Below are positions 60,563 through 64,000 of a stretch of 64,000 nt of DNA, piece by piece. Numbering within the stretch: position 1 is the first letter of the stretch; the number at the start of each line of letters is the position of its first letter. Source of the DNA: Oceanipulchritudo coccoides (lineage in GTDB: Bacteria > Verrucomicrobiota > Verrucomicrobiia > Opitutales > Oceanipulchritudinaceae). Under the pieces are notes generated by a model, which did not search any database, was not told where the DNA came from, and saw nothing but the letters and a program-made list of their open reading frames with translations. Made by a program: the position numbers and the translations under genes. The stretch covers positions 176,990-240,989 of the forward strand of contig NZ_JAAGNX010000002.1 in the NCBI RefSeq assembly GCF_010500615.1. Reading direction: 5' to 3'.

Positions 60563-62473
60563 ATGGATAAGAAAAGCATACTTCTCGGCATTGTCTTCCT
60601 CGCTGGCGGATTCCTGCTCATGACCTACAATGGCATGCAGGAAACCAAAGCCCGTCAGGAAAAGCTTCTGCAACAAGCCAGTGAAAACGAGCAGGCACTT
60701 CGTGAAAGCGATTGGGATACGGCACCGACAAATCCTGACGAAACAGCTTTTGCACCAGCGGAGACCGGCCCCCCGCCAATTGAGGAACGGATCGAAACCG
60801 CCACTCCCATCGTGGACCGGCCAGAGGAAGTCCTCGTGACCCTTGAAAACAGGGATCTGGCGGTGACCTTATCCTCTTATGGCGGTGCCATTGGAGAGAT
60901 TGTCCTTAAAAACTATCCCAACGAAAATCCGCACACCAACGAAAACCCGAATCCGGTTGTCCTGAACAAGGTTTCAGATCAGCAAGCGCTTGCCCTGAAC
61001 CGCTCAACCGGCTCCCAGATGGCCCCCATGGCCCGTTTCTATGAGCTTGTCAGGCAAACCGATTCTTCGGCCACTTTCAAAGCAACCTTGCCCAGTGGGC
61101 TGGTAATCACCCGCGAATACACGCTATCCATGGGCGATGATCCGGACAGCCCGAATCCGTATGTGATTTCCCATATCACTTCATTATCGAATGCCTCAAG
61201 CCAAGCCATCATTCTTGACCGGGCCTTTCTGAATATCGGTACAGCGGCCCCGACCGCCGCCGATTATATGGGCTTCAACCTGAATGCCTCCTATTTTGAA
61301 AACGGCGACTACGATAACATTCCCGCCAGTAAATTCGCTGGAGGGGGTTTTATCTTTAAGCGGGAACCCAAGGAGTTCATTGAAGAACGGGGTGTCATCC
61401 AATGGGGTGCTGTAAAAAACCAGTTCTTTGTCACCATTTTCACGCCGGAAAGGCCAGCAGAGGGTCTCATTGCACGGGGCATCCGCTTCCCGCAGGATCC
61501 AAAGACCGGCAAAGTACCGACAGGGGTCACTGCGGCGCTTGAATTTGGCATACCCATCCTTCAACCCGGTGAAAAACATGTTGTGAGTGGTGGCTTCTAC
61601 GCTGGTCCGAAAAACCACGACCGCCTGTCACAGCTTGGCAATAAGCAGGAGGACGTGATGCAGCTTGGCTGGTTCCTTGGAATGTTCCTCGGGGCAATCA
61701 GTTTTGTCGCCACCATGTTGCTCACACTGATGGGCGGGATTCACAATCTGCTCGGTAACTGGGGCCTCGCCATCATTATCACCACTTTTGTCATCCGCCT
61801 GCTCCTGTGGCCCCTGACGGCGAAGGCAGCCCGCTCCTCCAAACGGATGCAGGAATTGCAGAAACCGCTTCAGGAGATCCGGGAGAAGTACCAGGACAAC
61901 CCGCAAAAACTGAATGCGGAGATGATGAAGCTATGGAAAAGGCACAAGATCAACCCGCTGTCCGGCTGCTGGCCCGTCTTGATACAGTTCCCGATCTTTA
62001 TCTCATTTTTCAACCTGCTGCGCAATTCATCCGACCTGCGCTTTGCAGAATTTCTCTGGATTCATGATCTATCCATGCCGGATGCGACCATTCCCATTCC
62101 CGGGGATGCCGCGCTCCCTTTTATCGGAACGGCCATCAATATCCTCCCCTTCATCTGGGTTGTCTCCATGTACTTCCAGATGAAGATGATGCCCACCCCA
62201 TCCATCGATAATGCCCAGACAAAGATTATCAAATGGATGCCTTTCATCTTCTTCCCCTTCACTTACTACTTCTCGAGCGGACTTGTCCTCTACTGGACCA
62301 CAACCAACTGCTTCTCCATCTTCCAGCAGTGGATTACAAACCGCACCCGCGACGAAGAGGACGTTGCCATTGAGGAGGAAATTGCTGAAATGGAAGACAA
62401 GAAAAAGGGCAAGCTCCCTTCCGGGCCGCTCATTTCGAAGAAAAAGAAGAACCGGAAAAAGGATTCCCGCTAA
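60563..62473 (+). CDS. yidC: Membrane protein insertase YidC
   Basis: 636 residues, the long Gram-negative form: an N-terminal membrane helix (about 5-24), a periplasmic beta-domain (about 90-365) and the conserved five-helix insertase core (about 370-600) with AARSSKRMQELQKPLQEI, MMKLWKRHKINPLSGCWPVL and LVLYWTTTNCFSIFQQW. The tail is very basic (KKKKNRKK). It inserts and folds inner-membrane proteins, alone or with SecYEG. It starts 12 bp after yidD. Confidence 0.96.
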   Translation: MDKKSILLGIVFLAGGFLLMTYNGMQETKARQEKLLQQASENEQALRESDWDTAPTNPDETAFAPAETGPPPIEERIETATPIVDRPEEVLVTLENRDLAVTLSSYGGAIGEIVLKNYPNENPHTNENPNPVVLNKVSDQQALALNRSTGSQMAPMARFYELVRQTDSSATFKATLPSGLVITREYTLSMGDDPDSPNPYVISHITSLSNASSQAIILDRAFLNIGTAAPTAADYMGFNLNASYFENGDYDNIPASKFAGGGFIFKREPKEFIEERGVIQWGAVKNQFFVTIFTPERPAEGLIARGIRFPQDPKTGKVPTGVTAALEFGIPILQPGEKHVVSGGFYAGPKNHDRLSQLGNKQEDVMQLGWFLGMFLGAISFVATMLLTLMGGIHNLLGNWGLAIIITTFVIRLLLWPLTAKAARSSKRMQELQKPLQEIREKYQDNPQKLNAEMMKLWKRHKINPLSGCWPVLIQFPIFISFFNLLRNSSDLRFAEFLWIHDLSMPDATIPIPGDAALPFIGTAINILPFIWVVSMYFQMKMMPTPSIDNAQTKIIKWMPFIFFPFTYYFSSGLVLYWTTTNCFSIFQQWITNRTRDEEDVAIEEEIAEMEDKKKGKLPSGPLISKKKKNRKKDSR

Positions 62474-62518
62474 GTTAGTTTCATAATAGAACCACACACA
62501 CTTAACAGGTAGAAGGAT

Positions 62519-63271
62519 ATGTCAGGACACAGCAAATGGGCGACGACGAAGCGCCACAAAGCCGCCATCGATGCCAAACGTGGCAAAATTTTCAGTGCCA
62601 TTTCCAAGGACTTGACCTTGGCGGCCCGTAACGGGGGAGGCGACCCCGAGTTCAATCCGCGCCTTCGTACGTTCATCAACAAGGCCAAAGCGGCCAATAT
62701 GCCGGCAGACAATATCGACCGGGCCATAAAGAAGGGGACCGGTGAACTTCCGGGAGTGGAATACTTTGAGTTGTTATACGAGGGGTATGGCCCGGGCGGT
62801 ATCGGAATCATCGTCCAGGTGACGACTGACAATAAAAACCGTGCCGCCAGCGAGGTCCGGTCCACATTCTCCAAACAGGGAGGCAATCTTGCCCAACCGG
62901 GATCCGTACAACACTTTTTCACCCGGCAGGGTCAGTTTCTCATTGATTCGGCGAAAGCCACCGAAGACCAGTTGATGGAAATCGGGCTCGAAAACGGGGC
63001 TGAGGACATCATTAACAACGATGACCATTTCGAAATGCGCTGCGCCATGACTGAGTTTGACGACTTGTCATCCGCTCTTGAAAAAGCGGGTGTTGAGCCG
63101 GACAGCGCCGAGCTCGCCTACATTCCGGGAAACGTCACGCCGCTCGAGGACAAGGAAACGGTGCAAAAACTTCTTCGTCTGACAAGTGCTCTGGAGGATC
63201 TGGACGATGTCCAGAACGTCTACGACAACTCCGAGTTTGACGCCAGCCTGATAGACGACGAAGAAGCCTAG
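62519..63271 (+). CDS. yebC: YebC/PmpR-family protein
   Basis: 250 residues, full length. The start MSGHSKWATTKRHKAAIDAKR and GNLAQPGSVQHFFTRQG, EDIINNDDHFEMRC are family signatures. It was long annotated as a transcriptional regulator; recent work on relatives points to relief of ribosome stalling at proline-rich stretches. A fair ribosome site (GAAGGAT) precedes the ATG. It lies 45 bp after yidC. Confidence 0.94.
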   Translation: MSGHSKWATTKRHKAAIDAKRGKIFSAISKDLTLAARNGGGDPEFNPRLRTFINKAKAANMPADNIDRAIKKGTGELPGVEYFELLYEGYGPGGIGIIVQVTTDNKNRAASEVRSTFSKQGGNLAQPGSVQHFFTRQGQFLIDSAKATEDQLMEIGLENGAEDIINNDDHFEMRCAMTEFDDLSSALEKAGVEPDSAELAYIPGNVTPLEDKETVQKLLRLTSALEDLDDVQNVYDNSEFDASLIDDEEA

Positions 63272-63399
63272 TTTCCGGCCTTTACGCAGCCTTTACAAAG
63301 GGGCCCGACAGGGTCACTGGCTGTAAATTTTTGTTAAATCGTCCCTTATAAAAAGGGTTTGATTTGCGGTGTGGAGCAGTCTAAGGCTTTATAGAACGC

Positions 63400-64000
63400 A
63401 TGGCCACATCTACAGCAGCAGCGCCGGGCCGCTCATCCTCCATGTCTGGAAAGAAAAAAGTTTCCTTCTGGGAGAGTCAGCGACTGGCAAAGGTTAAACA
63501 ATATGAGAAGCAGGCAAAGCGGAAGAAGATCAAGCTCGACCAGCTGACCATCTTCACCCAGCAGCTTTCTTCCATGCTTGAAGCGGGGTTGCCTCTGGTC
63601 TCCGCGCTGGAGGCACTACAGGACCAGACCGAAGATCCGGTTTTCCAGATCATCATCCGGAATGTGCGCCATGATGTATCCGGGGGTACCGCCTTCTCCG
63701 AGGCTGTGACCAAATACCCGAATGCCTTCCCGAACTTGTTCACCTCCATGGTGGAAGCCGGTGAAGCATCAGGCGGGCTGGCCAGCATTCTCGGCAAAGT
63801 CGCCATCTACTTTGAAGACACGGTCAAGCTGACCAAGAAAGTCAAAAGCGCGATGACATACCCGATTGCGGTCATTGCCCTGGCTGTGGCACTGGTTCAG
63901 GTCCTTCTCATCTTTGTTATTCCTGTCTTCGCAGATATGTTCTCCAGCTTCGGGAAAGAGCTGCCAAAGCCGACCCTCTTGCTGATCGCGACGTCCAACT
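63400..64000 (+). CDS. Type IV pilus / type II secretion inner-membrane protein (PilC/GspF), truncated by window edge
   Basis: Open from ATG 63400 to the end of the window (200 codons, no stop). A basic N-terminal tail (KKKVSFWESQRLAKV) precedes the first T2SSF domain: LTIFTQQLSSMLEAGLPLVSALE, FSEAVTKYPNAFPNLFTSMVEAGEASGGL and VKSAMTYPIAVIALAVALV (membrane helix). It is the platform protein that supports pilus or pseudopilus assembly. The second half lies outside the window. It starts 128 bp after yebC, probably from its own promoter. Confidence 0.9.
   Translation, partial: MATSTAAAPGRSSSMSGKKKVSFWESQRLAKVKQYEKQAKRKKIKLDQLTIFTQQLSSMLEAGLPLVSALEALQDQTEDPVFQIIIRNVRHDVSGGTAFSEAVTKYPNAFPNLFTSMVEAGEASGGLASILGKVAIYFEDTVKLTKKVKSAMTYPIAVIALAVALVQVLLIFVIPVFADMFSSFGKELPKPTLLLIATSN

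Noticed and set aside
63272-63399. Terminator between yebC and the pilC/gspF gene
   Set aside because: CCCTT...AAGGG and GCCTTT...AAAGGGGC can fold, but neither has a following T-run; too weak to call.
1-64000. tRNA, rRNA, CRISPR, insertion sequence, prophage
   Set aside because: I looked for cloverleaf-like segments, regularly spaced repeats, transposase or integrase motifs and found none that hold up.

Overview
The window looks like the chromosome of a marine member of the Verrucomicrobiota, most likely class Opitutia (Opitutae). Evidence: a TonB-dependent receptor with an ELSPFEV segment after its signal peptide, a PEP-CTERM protein, many type I sulfatases, EF-hand tails, secreted proteins ending in an 'EYALGGDP' module, and a housekeeping sigma factor with a very long lysine/alanine tail. 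This is an inference from protein character; no rRNA gene is present.

Bases 1-27,400 are one polysaccharide-utilisation locus, entirely on the minus strand. It encodes an edge-truncated secreted protein, a TonB-dependent receptor, a 1248-residue secreted protein with an alpha/beta-hydrolase embedded among beta-strand-repeat modules, three type I sulfatases, a GH29 alpha-L-fucosidase, a small esterase, a secreted four-EF-hand protein, a PEP-CTERM protein, a second repeat protein and two paralogous secreted proteins of no family I recognise. Fucosidase plus sulfatases plus esterases point to a sulfated, acylated, fucose-containing glycan such as fucoidan. Six of its transcription units carry the same 18-bp inverted repeat (ATCCCGTAAA-n-ACGGGAT type), each 21-23 bp upstream of a -10-like TAnnnT hexamer. 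This is the most interesting signal in the window: a candidate locus-wide operator for a regulator not encoded here.

Next (27.5-29.5 kb, minus) is a pduS-pduT-like pair: an Fe-S flavoprotein and a tandem-domain microcompartment shell protein with the CPGK cluster-binding motif. It sits beside the fucose-releasing locus, and fucose catabolism in this phylum is known to use microcompartments.

From 29.6 to 64 kb the content is housekeeping or conserved: a UgpC/MsmX-type ATPase, metX-metW, a small trimeric autotransporter, lipoproteins, a CoA-transferase/GNAT fusion, a LOG protein, a NUDIX hydrolase, an FMN reductase, recA, rpmG, dnaG-rpoD, a TPR lipoprotein, an orphan nuoA, pyrD, cysS-hemB, a TolB-like protein, an Mrp ATPase, a queuosine-precursor-type transporter, a SulP transporter, ptsH, the rpmH-rnpA-yidD-yidC cluster, yebC and the start of a pilC/gspF gene. 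Oddities here are a DnaG that has lost three of four zinc ligands and an RpoD with an H1-like tail of about 110 residues.

No tRNA, rRNA, CRISPR array, insertion sequence or phage gene was recognised. No gene-free stretch exceeds 200 bp.
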